Shown here: positions 34,665 through 46,950 of the stretch, piece by piece
Layout of the letters: each line of letters starts with the position of its first letter
How positions within the stretch are numbered: position 1 is the stretch's first letter
Position numbers and translations under genes: made by a program
From: Septoria linicola
Taxonomy: Eukaryota > Ascomycota > Dothideomycetes > Mycosphaerellales > Mycosphaerellaceae
Direction: 5' to 3'
Length of the DNA: 64,000 bases
NCBI GenBank assembly: GCA_024114885.1
Contig: CP099421.1
Span: forward strand, 2,356,001 to 2,420,000
Notes under the pieces: generated by a model
What the model was told of the DNA's origin: nothing
Database searches by the model: none
Seen by the model: only the letters and a program-made list of their open reading frames with translations

Positions 34665-35210
34665 ATGGCGTGCGTAGATTGCCATCTACATCAAGCAGCC
34701 ATCTGAACTGACCAGCGTTATGATAGTGACCGATTCTTGAAACTTCAGGTCAACCCTGAACCGCTCTCATATGAAGTTCCACCATTCCCATCACTCTACT
34801 GGCCATTTCCGGTGAGCGGACCTCAGAATGTCTACCTCTACGATGCAGAGTCCATGTGGCGCTTTACACTCTACTGGACTCTGGTGTGCATTGGCGGTGT
34901 GCACTTGATTGCTGCGGCATACGCTTGCGCTATGCAGTGGCGCAACTGGAAGCTCATTTGGATTGCGCCTGTCGTGTACGCAGTGATTGGCGGTATTGAA
35001 GCTTTGATCGCAGGCTGCGTTACTGGCGGGCTGTAAGTCCTTACTGCACTTCCATTCGTAAGTTGTCGTGGAACTGACAACTACTACAGACTAGGCGGTG
35101 TATATACTGCTGGGTTCTTCCGGATGTCGACATGGATACCTTTCGCTTGGGGCATTACGAACGCTTTAGTTCTGATCTTGGCTTCTTTTGCGATCCAAGG
35201 AGGCATGTGA
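34665..35210 (+). CDS. Small integral membrane protein, unknown function
   Basis: Three exons, 34665-34669, 34727-35032 and 35090-35210 (two 57-bp introns, GTGCGT...GATAG and GTAAGT...TACAG), encode 143 residues. The first exon is only ATGGC, so the start is hidden from simple reading. Splicing gives MADRFLKLQVNPEP. Three to four hydrophobic spans are visible: LYWTLVCIGGVHLIAAAYA, WIAPVVYAVIGGIEALIAG, GGLLGGVYTAGFF and WGITNALVLILASFAIQG. The N-terminus has a YEVPPFPSLYWPFPV motif ahead of the first span. I recall similar short integral membrane proteins across ascomycetes but know no function. Consistent phases and membrane character support a real gene. Confidence 0.8.
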
Positions 35211-35419
35211 TTACTGCATATGGCAGTGATCGCGGCGCGCACGCCCACATTTCCGAATGCAGTGCTTGCCCACCCGGAATGGCATGGGATCGTTCGCAAA
35301 TTTTGTACTGGCACAGGCAACCAACCTCTACATTGGTCGTACCAACAAGTCCATGATACGCGATTGATCTTGATTCTGGTTCTACTCGACTCTGGAACAT
35401 ATACAGGCCATTCCCGCGT

Positions 35420-36688
35420 CTAAAAGACTACGTTAGGATTTTCCAACCTCCTTCGAGCACTTCCAATACCATCATCGCCGCCCTCTTGGTTCTCTCCAAG
35501 CCAGGGCTTCTTTGCTTCTCCAAGGACACCTTCGGTTCCATAATAGATGAAGTGTCCGACCATGATGAGCACAAAAGCAATAGGGTACATCCAGTGTATC
35601 GTAAGACCAAACACTTGCGTACCAACAACAACTCCCCAAAAGTTGCCAGTGAGCAGACCAATGTTCAAGAACGCTGCAGATGCCATGCGAAGTAGCAGAG
35701 GAACGGCAGAATAGAACCAGGTCAGGAGCAGAGTATATCCAGTGAGGTATCCGCCGACCTTGCCATTCCAGGTAGCACTCCTGAACGCTGCTCGGTCGAA
35801 TATCGCAGCTTGAACACCATTGATTGGCATGGCCCAGAAAGCAAGCTGGCCAATGACCTCGTAGATAGGGCGTTTGCTAACGAGAAACTCCTCGGCGACA
35901 TTGGTGAGCCCGTAGAATGTAGCGCCAACCAGCGCAAACAGGTCGCCCTTGACAGCATTTACCGCTTGGCCACCGTTTGTGCCCTGGATGTGATCAGATG
36001 CAACCAAGATTCCAAGACCGCCACAGCATATCAGAATGCCAGCATACTGAAGCCAGTGATAGCGGACCTTGAGGAAGATCAAAGAGATAGCTACAACAAC
36101 TGCAATGGCCCAGAAGTTGATCAACTGTGCCGAAAGAATGGTCGTGTAGTTGTAAGCAAGTACAGTAAAGTAGTTGCCTTGCACGTCGCAGAATCCAAGG
36201 ATAAAGTAACGCCAGCCATCCTTCCAGACCATCTGGCCCCACTTCTTGAACCCATACTTGTAGATAGTCAAGCTGGTGTAGATGAGATTCAGTAGAACGT
36301 AGTTGAACAGACTTTGGAAGGCAGGAATTGATGTGCCCTCATCTCGAAGAAGTGAGGTGATCGTGTTCGTACCAGTAATAGTCACGGCCAGTGCCTGGGA
36401 CAAGAGCAGGACGAACCAGAATTGCGGCTTCTTGAGATAGGCGAATCGTCCTCCACCGCGCTCGATTTCTGCGACAGTTGCCTGCACCGGAGGCTGCTCC
36501 GATGGATCTGCTCCAACGAGATGCACAGCTCCATGTCCGCCTCGAGTTGTCGATGGTGTAGAAGGAGCTGGAGTCGTGGAGGTTCCTTTCGGTTCGACTG
36601 TTACTCGCTCGACAGGCTCAGATTCCTCGATTGTCTCTCCGTATCGAGCCACCGAGGCATGCTGCTCAGTAAGTTCGTGCTTCGACAT
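35420..36688 (-). CDS. SLC35F1/F2-like transporter (DUF914 family)
   Basis: Predicted solute carrier of the drug/metabolite transporter superfamily, probably in the secretory pathway. One exon from the ATG near 36688 (MSKHELTEQHASVARYGE) encodes 422 residues. After a polar head of about 80 residues come some ten membrane spans, beginning with PQFWFVLLLSQALAVTITG. SLC35F-type signatures are ILGFCDVQGNYFTVLAYNYT, LLGILVASD-like GGLGILVASDH, GDLFALVGATFYGLTNVAEE and SAAFLNIGLLTGNFWGV. The C-terminus is cytosolic and charged (KKPWLGENQEGGDDGIGS). The frame remains open upstream without a better ATG. Substrate unknown. It ends tail to tail with the small membrane protein. Confidence 0.88.
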   Translation of the reverse strand: MSKHELTEQHASVARYGETIEESEPVERVTVEPKGTSTTPAPSTPSTTRGGHGAVHLVGADPSEQPPVQATVAEIERGGGRFAYLKKPQFWFVLLLSQALAVTITGTNTITSLLRDEGTSIPAFQSLFNYVLLNLIYTSLTIYKYGFKKWGQMVWKDGWRYFILGFCDVQGNYFTVLAYNYTTILSAQLINFWAIAVVVAISLIFLKVRYHWLQYAGILICCGGLGILVASDHIQGTNGGQAVNAVKGDLFALVGATFYGLTNVAEEFLVSKRPIYEVIGQLAFWAMPINGVQAAIFDRAAFRSATWNGKVGGYLTGYTLLLTWFYSAVPLLLRMASAAFLNIGLLTGNFWGVVVGTQVFGLTIHWMYPIAFVLIMVGHFIYYGTEGVLGEAKKPWLGENQEGGDDGIGSARRRLENPNVVF

Positions 36689-37566
36689 GGTTACCGGGGG
36701 CCAATTCGATAAGCTGTCGGAGCTATCGCAAGTGGCGCTTGAGATGTATCCTGGTATATAGTGAAATGGAGCTTTCCGATAATAGCGTGAACGCAAAGCC
36801 CGAAGTCGTTCACGATAAGCACTGCTCCCAGATGTAGTGTAGTAGTGTGTGGAAGAGGAAGGAGGAAACTGTGTTGGTCTAGCAGATGCTCTTCTTTTCA
36901 GCTCACCTTCTCGTGCAGCACACAGCACGTGGGGACGAGCTACTGCACGCTTTCGCCCCAAGAAGAGCTAGACGCGGCCTAGAAGGTGATCTGCGGGCTG
37001 TCTGGGAAACCTCTGCAAAGCTTGCGATGCGGACTCGCTCGGCTTGTTCGCCTAAAGCTGTATGCCACCGATGGGATAGCAGACTGCAGCTGCAGTAATA
37101 CAGCATTTGGCCTCAACACTCTGATGTTAGCGGCAAGTTATGATTCTGCGCAGAATGAGTGAAGCAGCGCAAATGCTCGAACAAGCCTTCGTTCGTCGGG
37201 AGTGACCGAAATTCCGATCTAGCCGAGGTTTGCGCGCCGTTGAGTGGTTCTGCAAAGACATGGGTTCTCGAGGGTGATCGCGTGGGATGCCTGCCTGCCC
37301 TCGTGGCTTCCGTGTGACCGTATAGCGATACACATGCCAGGGCAGCGTGCAATGTAAGAGGCATGCCGCGAGTAGGATACATATATACTTGATTATAGAA
37401 GAAGCTGACAGCTATGCGCCGCCTAATGCTCAAAAAGGCTCGATACAGGTATCTCCGAACCAAAACTGTCCCTCGACCCAGTGATGGAGAGAGAGCGTAC
37501 TCGTGCCATTCGCTTGGAACGCTATCAGAACCACAAATGAAATTTATCACGACAACGAACAACATC
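36689..37566. other. Intergenic upstream of the SLC35F-like gene
   Basis: About 880 bp between the SLC35F-like gene start and the stop of the DUF3659 gene, both on the minus strand. No gene, RNA or repeat was recognised. Confidence 0.45.
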
Positions 37567-39660
37567 TTATGCTGCAACCTTGCTCTTCTTGCCGAAGCTC
37601 ATCCTCATACGGCTCTTCTTTTTCTTCTCAGCCGTGACTGAGGCTGGTGTAGGGTCAGGCTTTGCAGCTGCTGCTGTGGGGCTGGTCTCTGGATCGACGG
37701 TAACCTTGCCGGCATGCGTGAAGTACGTACGCGGCTTTGTGACAGTAGCAGTCGTGTTGACAGAACCTGTACGAGAGTGACCCATCGTGAGCATACGTCC
37801 ATCGTCTGAGGACGACGGGTCGCTGCCAGCATCACTGCCAATTGGAGTGGCGTCGAAGGCTATGCAGGTCAGTAAATTTGACATCTATCATGTGGAGGCT
37901 GACTCACCATATCCGTTCGGCGACGTCTTCTTCAGCGCAGGGGGAAGACGCTGGATAGATACCGGCCCTCCTGAGAATTGTGTTGTCCCTCGCCGGGAGT
38001 TCATGCTCACCGGGCGCATTGGAGGATATAGAGCGCTGTTGGAGTGGCCTCCCACGAGTGCCAGTTTTGCGTAGTGAGCTGGACCTGGTGCTTGTCCTGG
38101 CATAATTTGGGCTGGAATCATGAGCTTAGCTGGGTGAGGAGGCGACTTCGATCGCCGGTTGCTTTGCACCGGGCCATCCACTACTGGGATATCGCCTTTG
38201 TATGCGAACATACCAGGGCTGACTGGTGCGATATCGTCGTCGGGCACATTGTTCTCTGGCACAGAACTCATCGTGGGCCGGGCGTATGGCTTCGAGAGCT
38301 CGGAGAGGCTTTTCTCGCTTGCTGAGCGCGACACACGTTTCGGGTCCTGAGTGGATGGCGACGGCTGCACAACTGGAGCCGACTGTACGATTACGGGCTC
38401 GATCGCCACCGGCTCGACAGGTTCCTGTGTTGACTCGTCCTGCGATTGGCCAACTGCTTTCGACGCTTCGAGCTGAGCAGTACTCTTAACGGCTGGTGCC
38501 ATCTCTTCCTGGTGAACCTTTGCAAGTGACGCTGCGGACTCTTGTGTCAATGTACGCGCGGTTTCTGGTGCATCCTGCTGAGCGGCTGCAGCTACAGGCC
38601 CCGAAGTAGGTGCACATGTGCGCACATGCCCCACTACACGACCGTATTCGTCAAGCACTTCGCCGTTGGCGTTGGCTCTTTGCCGAACACAGTCAAGCAG
38701 ATCGCCATCAATAAGCTCTCCAATTGGGTCTCCTTCTTCGTCAAGAATCTTCCCCTTCTTGTTGACTTTGAACCCTTCAAGAACGGACAATGATGGTATG
38801 CTACCGCGCGGGATGGTACCAGATTGCTGGATGTCCACGTGGAACGGACTAGGAGCGTGGGTCTGTGCTTGCTGGGGATGCACGACAGATGGCGTTTGAT
38901 CGTGCTGTGGCTCCAGAGCCGGCGACGAGCTCGATGCCTGGTCACTATCCTTGCGATGTTGCTGCAGCTGATCGAGAGATGGCATCGGCTCAACATCGTC
39001 TTCAAATCTGGTTCGTTTGCTGACAGATCTGTTGGACTTAATCGAGCGTGCGTCCGAGTTCAAGTCCAGTGGAGAGACGTTGTCGAAGCTTTTACCAGTT
39101 CCAGAGATCTCCATACCCAGTGTACTTGAGCCCCCATCTAGACGAAGTTCTGGCAGGGTACCGTTGTGTGCGCTGTAGGCTTTCGAGTAATCATGTAGGT
39201 TGTGCTCACTGGGCACACGAGAGTGCATGGCGGACAGTGGCTCAGCAGACTCGTACCCAGAATCTGAAGAATTGTTGTGAGGGACATAGTAACCAGCTGT
39301 AATAGGTTGTTTGCCGTAGGCAATCACGTTCGCGTGATAGTCGGTGCTGCTGCGATGTAGCTTCTGGCCTCGAGAAATGGATCTGTTCTTGAAGGAGGGC
39401 ACGGCAGGGACATCGTTGTAGTAGCCATCCTCGCTGTACACCAAGTTCATGGCTGCGCGCTGAAAGCTCGGTGACGGCGGCGAGGATACGGTTTCGTGGA
39501 TCATGCTCGATGCATCATCATGAGTATATGTGCGGCCTGCGGCGCCATGTCGTGGCACGAATCTTGCAGGAGTTTTCTTGGGCTGTGCCTCGATTGGCGC
39601 CTCTTCAACGTCTTGAATAGAGTCCTTCTTCGACTTGCTCTTCCGTGAGAACAGTCCCAT
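37567..39660 (-). CDS. DUF3659 / LEA-like repeat protein
   Basis: Exons 37908-39660 and 37567-37859, with a 48-bp intron (GTGAGT...CATAG), give 681 residues from the ATG at 39660 (MGLFSRKSKSKKD). The first 280 residues are disordered and rich in Ser, His and Gln. The recognisable part is a pair of DUF3659-type units: GFKVNKKGKILDEEGDPIG with ELIDGDLLDCV, then ANANGEVLDEYGRVVGHV. In other fungi this unit repeats many times in LEA-like or extensin-like proteins of unknown role. The C-terminal 300 residues are low complexity and end in a strongly basic cluster (KKKKSRMRMSFGKKSKVAA). The myristoyl-like MGLF start is suggestive only. No enzyme motif. The gene is secure by length and splice. Confidence 0.78.
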
Positions 39661-42474
39661 TGTTACAGAAGTCACTTGGACGCGTGAAGGTCGGATTGGT
39701 ACAACAATGACAAGCAAAGAGTTCTGCGCAGGCTGTAGTGTGGCAGCCGCAATGGTACTCCAAAATAGTGAAATCAGAAGGGAGTCTCAGCAGTAAGAAT
39801 GCAGCATAGATGCATGACACATGATGCGGAAAATGTACGCTACTTGTCTTCTCTGCGCGACAAATAGGTTGGTACGCATAGACAGCAGCGATCTCCCATA
39901 GTACGATCGGGTTCCGTCCATATGGCTGAAGCCTAAATTAACGTTGTAGCCGTCTCTGCAAGAACATGAAGCTCGAAAGCTAAATGGTCTTACTCCATGC
40001 AGCCATGCGGCGGTGACATGCAAGCTGAGGCGAGAGGCGGCGTGGTCCAGGGCATCAGAGATGCTCAAAAGCGGATCGAAGAGGGATGACGATTGGCAGC
40101 ATCCGCCGGTGTCCCATCGTATACTCTTCTGTGTATCGAATGTTCCTTGCTGGTGTTTCATTGACCTCGAACGCCGACAGAGATGCCACATTTCCGCTCA
40201 CTACAAATCATAGCACAGAATTCAGCGCCTCGGGAGGCTGGCCATCAGCAGCGGTGTCTTTGAAATCCAGAGGTCCATCACGACGGCGTAGATTTGAGTT
40301 GTGAATGTAGACACCAGAATAGTGTGCGCGGCTGTGCTTCTCACAAGCAGGAAAGGTCTCAACGGATGCTCGCCGAGCGGCTAGCGGCTTATGCAAGATG
40401 CCGAACGCCATCTTGTCCGCATCTGGGTCTGCGTTTCTGGTTCGGGTCTGACCAGCCTGGAATTTCAAAGCCTCTTCTGCCAGCTTGTGCGTCCTCTGCC
40501 GTCCTTCGCCTGCTCCACCGACGCATGTGTTTCACCTTCCCTCGCGAGTGCGCCGCTTATCCAACCTATGGCATTCGACTTGCCCGGCAATACGATACTA
40601 AGGAGAATTTGCGCCAAGTGAAGCGTTCGCAATCATCGCCATGGCTTGCTGCCGTCCTTCCCAAACTGGTGTGGCATGGGAGTGGCTGCATATTACATAA
40701 AGTGAGCCAGCCTTCCGTATACACTAGAGCACTCGGCGTGTTGACCTCACACTACCTGTTAGCAGCTTTGAGGTCGTCATGTACCCTCGCACAGTAGCTG
40801 AAAGTCTGCTTGAGCGAGCGAAGCAAGCTTGGGTTCCCACGTCTGCATAGCGGAACATTCTTCAATGGTCGGATGTAGTGAAATTCTGATGTGTCCCTCG
40901 ATGCTTTGGACAACAGCGGCAGAGCTTGGCCACATGCTCTACGAGGAACACGAAACCGTGATGATGCATGCTGCTGGACCAACGGCAAGAAGTTACCGAT
41001 CCACCTACGGCAGGTTGAAATGAGCCCTGCTCGGCCCCACCTCCAAAGGTGAACACGATTCAGCAAAAAGTCTCTTCGCACCTGTGAGATATGTAGATGA
41101 GGCGAATAGCTCTGTCAACGAGAATCGCTTTCTGCATGCAGTACTGCATTTGCTCGAAGTAGAGGCTGTTATGCAGCCTTCTGGTGCTGGAGTGGATCAC
41201 GAGATCGCCCGGCACACATCACCGATCGGCAGTGCCTCCGAAGTCAATTGGGTGTTGTGGACTGTTCCTGGCATCGCACGTGGACATATCCCATACAACC
41301 ACGCTCCGTGCGACATCTTGGTTGCATATGCTGGTATACTCCGCAGAGCCACGTGTGACGATAGGTACACTCATGCAAACGAGTCACACGAAGACTGTTG
41401 CCCGCAAACGCCGCACGTATCCCTGCACCAGAGCAGAGGTGACTGAACTCAGCGCGAGCCCAGGAACGTTGGATGACGGATCCAGCCCTGTGATATGCCT
41501 CGATTGTTGAGCTCAAGGCCATCGAAGAGAGCCTTACAGCGTTGTTCGTTGAGCATATTCCTGGCCGATACCAGTGCGCATCGAGTGCGTGACCACGTGC
41601 TTATTGTACAGCTGAGAGCAAGTTGATCAATTGTGCAACAACGCATAAACTTCCAGGTCAAGATCGTCACGTCGTATGTCGTGTAAAGCAAGTGGTGGCT
41701 GACAGCTACCTTACCGTCGAGACTGTCCTGCATAACTTCCTGCCGGCACCGCTTGTGGAGTGGGCGCAAACCATGGTCTCGCCAAAGTCTGTGAGAGCCG
41801 TTACTTTAGTAGCCGAGACATTTGGAAGCTGGCCAAAACTTTTCCTCTCAAATGTCCGGGCGCTGGGTGTTGTCGTGTGAGACATGGAGGTGATGAAATC
41901 AAAGGGAACCGTGCTGTCGCGTGAAGTTCGCTGATCAGTGGTTGGCAGATCGTGAACATGGCCTGATCATGAGCGGCTCGTAGTTTCTTCACACTTAAGT
42001 AGGCAGGTCGTATTGCGAAGCCACCCTGCGCTGTTCCGCTGCTAGCAACCAGAGTCAGACGCCGTATCCCATGCTTCGCAGCTGGCGAGTCATGCGACCT
42101 ACGATGCATCGACTGACGCCAGCGAGAAGACGTTGATGCCGATGTACTGCTGTGTCAGACCCTATGTTGTCGGGGTGTAATCCACGTCTTCGCGCAGATC
42201 TTTGCGTGATCACGGAAGCTTGCAGGTGCGCAATAGCATGCTAGTCGCAGCATGCGGCACGATCGAATGTGCATCCCCGTGAATCTGTGAACCCTGTAAG
42301 ACTATGAGAACGCATTATCAGTGTTCTCTTACAAGTCATCCTCGGCGGCAGAGGTTCCGACCACGAGCTCGTCATGCGGGGCAGATGCGGCTAACTAATG
42401 GTCGAAGTGGCAATATCTCAATGGTAGTCTAGCATACAACAACGATCCTCTTCAATATTTCAAATTAGTTCACC
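39661..42474. other. Gene-poor island, about 2.8 kb
   Basis: No gene I can support. The best coding-like patch is a plus-strand frame 40829-41446 interrupted by one TGA at 41021. It has no domain, no splice support and no recognised relative. Another frame at 40294-40797 plus looks like chance. Possibly old, decayed accessory DNA. Confidence 0.45.
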
Positions 42475-43754
42475 ATGGCGCCCGCAGCAACCACGATCAC
42501 AGCAGAGAGCACAGAGAATGCCAATGTTGGCGCTCTTGGCAAGTCGAAAAGTGGCAAGGCTTTGAAAGTCAGATCGTACCCGAACTTTGAGACTCTGGAG
42601 GAGGAACGTCTGTACAGAAAGCAGCACTTGGCAGCTGCGTATAGAGTGTTCGCGGAGAGGGGCTTTGACGAGGGTGTGGCTGGACAGTACGTAAGATAAT
42701 TGCCAGAAGGCATCTTTCCTCACTTACGTGTCTCTGTCTGTTATGCCGAAGCTGTGGCATTTTCCATGCAGATCAATATAGCAACAGTGCGGAGACATAT
42801 GGGAGACAGCGGAAACACAGCTGACCTTCGACCTGTGACTATCTAGCATCTCGGTTCGCGATCCAATTCTTACCGACCATTTCTGTGAGTGCCAACATCA
42901 GAATATGACCCGTCTCAACTGATCGTTCGAAGGGCTCAATCCACTGTCTATGCACTTTTCGCAAATATGTGTCTCTGATCTGATCCTGGTCAATGAAGAT
43001 GGCGAAGTGGTTATCGGAGACGAGCCGATCAATGCTGCAGCATTCGCCATCCATTCTGAAATCCATAAAGCACGTCCGGACGTTGATGCTGCTTGCCACG
43101 CACATAGTGTTTATGGCAAAGCCTTCTCTGTCTTCGGTCGAGAGCTTGACATGATTACGCAAGACAGCCTGAGGTTCTACAAAGATCATGCTGTATATCC
43201 ACAATTTGGCGGGTATGTCGAGTGAAGAATCCTGGTCAGCCCCTGCATTCATGAAATGCACCTGAGTTGTGGCTGTTCTGCCGAATCTGCGACACGATAT
43301 TCTGGATATGCACTGACTGGTGGTGGTAGAGTCGTCCTGGATCGCGAAGAAGGCAAGAGGATAGCTTCGCATCTAGGCAATGGCAAAGCTATCATTCTAC
43401 AGAACCATGGGCTGCTTACGGTGAGTTGATCAAATTGTGCGGCGTTATCACGTACTTATGACTGGGCAGGTCGGACAAACAATAGATGCTGCCGCGTTCT
43501 GGTTCCTGTCTTTGGACAAGACCTGCCATGCCCAGCTTCTTGTCGATGCCGCAGCGCAGGGCAGCGGTCATAAGAAGACGTTCATCGATGATGAGGAAGC
43601 GCAGTTCTCCTATGCGCAAGTCGGCAAACCGGAGAAGGGTTGGCTGGCGTAAGTGTGCGTCGGATACTACTTGCAACTCTTGCTAACAGGTTCCAGATTC
43701 CAGCCATATTACGATGAGATCCTAGCCAAGACTCACGGGAGTTTCTTGAAATAG
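42475..43754 (+). CDS. Class II aldolase/adducin-family protein
   Basis: Six exons, 42475-42686, 42847-42884, 42933-43212, 43330-43420, 43470-43648 and 43697-43754, give 285 residues; all phases fit. The fold is the class II aldolase/adducin head. Motifs are GQHISVRDPILTDHFW, INAAAFAIHSEIHKARPDV, the metal-binding CHAHSVYGKAFSVFGR (two His), and the second metal site LQNHGLLTVGQT. The tail GWLAFQPYYDEILAKT is typical of the fungal subfamily. Members act on small sugar phosphates or hydroxy acids with Zn or Mn, but the substrate here is unknown. The N-terminal 40 residues are basic and polar without a clear targeting signal. Introns reach 160 bp, longer than most in the window. Confidence 0.9.
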
Positions 43755-44089
43755 CAGCTTCGGGCTGATTTGAGGTGTGTTGCGTGCATATGATGCACAT
43801 TTTGTGCCCCAGTCTGCATCAGCTTCAAGTTATAGTGTTGGTTCCTGTGGTTCTGCTCGGCGAAGAAAACGCTAGTCGAGACGCGTAGGGTCGCGAATTC
43901 CGCTCCGGGACGCACCGCTTTAGCTAACTTCACATTCACTTTCAAACCTCGAGCACAGTATCATTCATTGACCGAGTTTACGAGGTCTATCTTACTCTTC
44001 GAAAAAAAAACAGGGTCCAAAAAATGATTGGCTGTGAGCGTGCAACGAAAATGCGTTATCACGTGAACTGTGCCTAAGGCCCTAGACTC
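43755..44089. other. Spacer between the aldolase-family gene and the palindrome
   Basis: About 335 bp, partly A-rich near 44004-44025. No gene is supported. It precedes the 141-bp palindrome. Confidence 0.4.
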
Positions 44090-44230
44090 GACGTTTTTCG
44101 TAGAAGTTCTTTCGACTCTACCTACCTATTAGGCGCAGTAAGCGACGGTATAGGAAAGGTTACGGACTATATAGTCGCTTACTACGCCTAATAGGTAGGT
44201 AGAGTCGAAAGAACTTCTACGAAAAACGTC
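44090..44230. repeat. 141-bp near-perfect palindrome (hairpin element)
   Basis: Two 57-bp arms (44090-44146 and 44174-44230) are inverted copies with a single C/T mismatch, around a 27-bp AT-rich loop. The outer end reads GACGTTTTTCGTAG and the inner end GTAAGCGAC. The arms contain TACCTACCTATTAGGCG. It lies about 295 bp upstream of the PFS2 ATG. It could be a hairpin-type MITE, a recent inverted duplication or a functional cruciform. No target-site duplication is evident. Confidence 0.8.
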
Positions 44231-44524
44231 CAATATTGGCCAGCTTACTAATCCTTTTTGAGTAGGTAGGATTGACCGAGCGCTACGGTCAGATCTTTGC
44301 GTTTACGCGACAGGGACTTCATTGCCTTCTCTGATTGCAGCAAAATCATCGCTCCACATCTTCAGCTTCCGCTTCGTGCAAAATTGGTCAATCTTTTGTG
44401 TGCGACTCGACGCGTTCATCGATTCCATACACCGGCGAGCAAGTGCGTTCGAGGCGCGTAAACTCCTTCAGGTTGGAAGACATCCGCAGTCAGCCAGCGC
44501 GGCTTGCAGCGATATTTCGCCGCC

Positions 44525-46460
44525 ATGGATCGTGACTTCGAACATGGCGGCTTTGATCAGCCCCGGCCGAGGGGAAGACCTAGCAGACGTGAGTCAATTT
44601 CGTCCATCGCATCGCTCACATCACACATGGCAGGAATACGACTACCTGCTCGCGAGCTAAGGAAGTTAGCGAACTTCACTTGCGGAGCAACCACATCTAG
44701 ATCGTTACTGACTAGGAGATATTGCATGCTAACAGGTCGTCGCAGGAAACGCTACAGACATTGGCAGCACATATGTACATTTCATGCATGATCGGCGGTC
44801 TAAGGCTAGTAGTGTTGGCGGGTTTGAAGTAGAGAGACCTAGCTTGAGCTATGCCGCATCTATGCTGCCTCCGGCAGCGCGCAAGGCGAAGGCAGCCGAC
44901 TCGCTGCCTGCGAAACATCTGCATTCATCCTTCAACAAGCACCGGCATCCGGTGAATGTGGTAAAGTGGACGCCTGATGGGAGAAGACTACTCACTGGTG
45001 CCACTAGTGGCGAGTTCACACTCTGGAATGGAACTGGCTTCAATTTCGAAACCATAATGCAAGCGCACGAAGCTGCTGTGCGATCAATAGTGTACTCACA
45101 TAGCGATGATTGGCTGATCTCGGCAGATCAAGAAGGTCTGGTCAAGTACTGGCAACCCAACTTCAACAATGTCAAAGAGATTCAGGCGCACGACATGCCT
45201 GTACGAGATATGGCTTTTGCACCTCAAGATTCGAAGTTCGTCACTGCGTCTGACGATGCGACCCTCAAGATCTTTGATTTTGCATCTGGAGAGGAGATCT
45301 TGAAGTTGGATGGCCATCAGTGGGATGTAAAAGCCGTAGATTGGCATCCATCGAAAGGTCTATTAGTGTCCGGCTCAAAAGATCACAACCTCAAGCTGTG
45401 GGACCCACGCTCTGGGCGGTGTCTGACCACTCTTCATGGGCACAAGAACACCGTGAACATGACAAAATTTGAGCCTAGCAGAGGCACGTTGTTAGCATCG
45501 TGTGCTCGAGACCAGACTGTGCGAGTCTTCGATATTCATATGATGCGCGATGTCTTCTTGCTGAAAGGCAATGAGAAAGAGATCAACTCTATTGTATGGC
45601 ACCCAATTCACTCCTCAATGCTCAGCACCGGAGCTGCAGATGGCGCCATATTCCACTACCTACTGGACGAACAAAATCCGCCTCCTGGTACGCCAATTAC
45701 CACATCTCCATATGATGCGCCGAACCCTGCAGACGCGCCTGCACAAACACTATATCCATCGCACAGAGTCACCTATGCGCACGAGTTCAACGTCTGGAGC
45801 ATGGATTGGCATCCCATGGGGCACATCCTAGCTTCTGGCTCCAACGACCGAGCCACTCGGTTCTGGACTCGTCCTCGACCGGGCGAAGGCAGCTTTCTTA
45901 ATGACAAGTGGCACATTGGACAGAGCGCGGCAGAAGAGAAGGGAACTTGGAAGAGAAATGAGCGCCAAGCACGCGAAGAGGAGGATGCTGAGGAGCAAGA
46001 TGAAGCAGATGGGTTGGAGGATCAGAAGATGCCGAGCAGATCAGCACTCCCAGGCCTACCAGGCCTTCCCGGTCTGCCCGGTCTCGGTTCGGCATTACCT
46101 GCGCCATCGCCAGAGAACAACATGTATGGCGCAGCACCGGCAAACTTCTCGATGCCGATTCTGCCACCACCTCCAGGAAGCCTACCACCAGGTCTTGACA
46201 TGGCAACGTTCCAGCAAGCCCTCAGTCAAGGACAGATACCACCCGGCTTTCCGCCGCCTCCTACAGGTATGATGCCCCCCGGGTTCGCGCCTTCACAAGG
46301 CTTTCCACCGCCGCCTCCGAATGGTTTTCCCGGATTACCAGCGCAGGCGGCGTCCCCATCTAATGGCGGAGGCGGCACCAGGAGACGAGCGCCGTTGCCC
46401 GATCAAGCGGATGCCTTGAAGCAGGAAATGGCGCAAGGACGATATCTGAAGCCTCGATAG
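44525..46460 (+). CDS. PFS2: Polyadenylation factor subunit 2 (Pfs2 / WDR33)
   Basis: WD40 subunit of the cleavage and polyadenylation complex that helps read the polyadenylation signal. Exons 44525-44588 and 44746-46460 (157-bp intron, GTGAGT...GTCGCAG) give 592 residues. An AG ten bases earlier would break the frame. The start MDRDFEHGGFDQPRPRGRP leads into DIGSTYVHFMHDRR, a Pfs2 hallmark, then PAARKAKAADSLPAKHLHSS. About seven WD repeats follow (residues 90-400), including LLTGATSGEFTLW, VSGSKDHNLKLWDPRSG and ILASGSNDRATRFW. The C-terminal tail is Pro/Gly-rich, with a collagen-like LPGLPGLPGLPGLG and PPPG clusters. The palindrome at 44.1 kb lies in its presumed promoter. Confidence 0.93.
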
Positions 46461-46950
46461 CTTTGAGATTATTATGAAAGTGCCAGCATCACAGTATAGA
46501 CAACAGTCCGGCAAAGCTTAATGGTGTGGCTTGCGTGTGTTTCGGCAGTCATAGGATTATGAAACTCGGCGGAGATGACAGTGCGCCATCGAACAGAGCG
46601 GCGCGTTTGCGCGTCTGGAAGAGACATTAATGGCAACTCACTAGGCAACGTCCAGATTAACGAAATATGGCCAAGAAATTGCTCGATGTGCTGATTGACC
46701 GAGTTTGCTGCTTCCGCCAGATCTAGGTATCTGCCCAGGTAGCCAGTATTTGTGTGAGTCATCCCGCATACGCGAAACACAACGAAAGGAATGTGCAGCT
46801 CAATGGGCACCACCATGCATGGTGAAAGTTATTTACGCTCTGCTGGAGCTTGATGCTGCAGGACTCGAGTGGCACAGCTTCGTCACGCTGCGTAGCACAC
46901 TATGCAGTCTAGTAGTACTACATGGATGCAGTGCTCGCTCGACAGACTTG
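46461..46950. other. Convergent intergenic region
   Basis: About 490 bp between the 3' ends of PFS2 (plus) and the coiled-coil gene (minus). No gene, terminator-like structure or repeat is supported. Confidence 0.45.

Noticed and set aside
40829..41446. Plus-strand frame with a single TGA at 41021 and protein-like stretches on both sides
   Set aside because: No recognisable family, no splice support, and one stop in about 205 codons can occur by chance. Possibly a remnant, but not supported enough to annotate.
43966..46706. Repeated ATTGACCGAG decamer near 43,968, 44,270 and 46,694
   Set aside because: Short, irregularly spaced and without further shared flanks. Likely coincidence.
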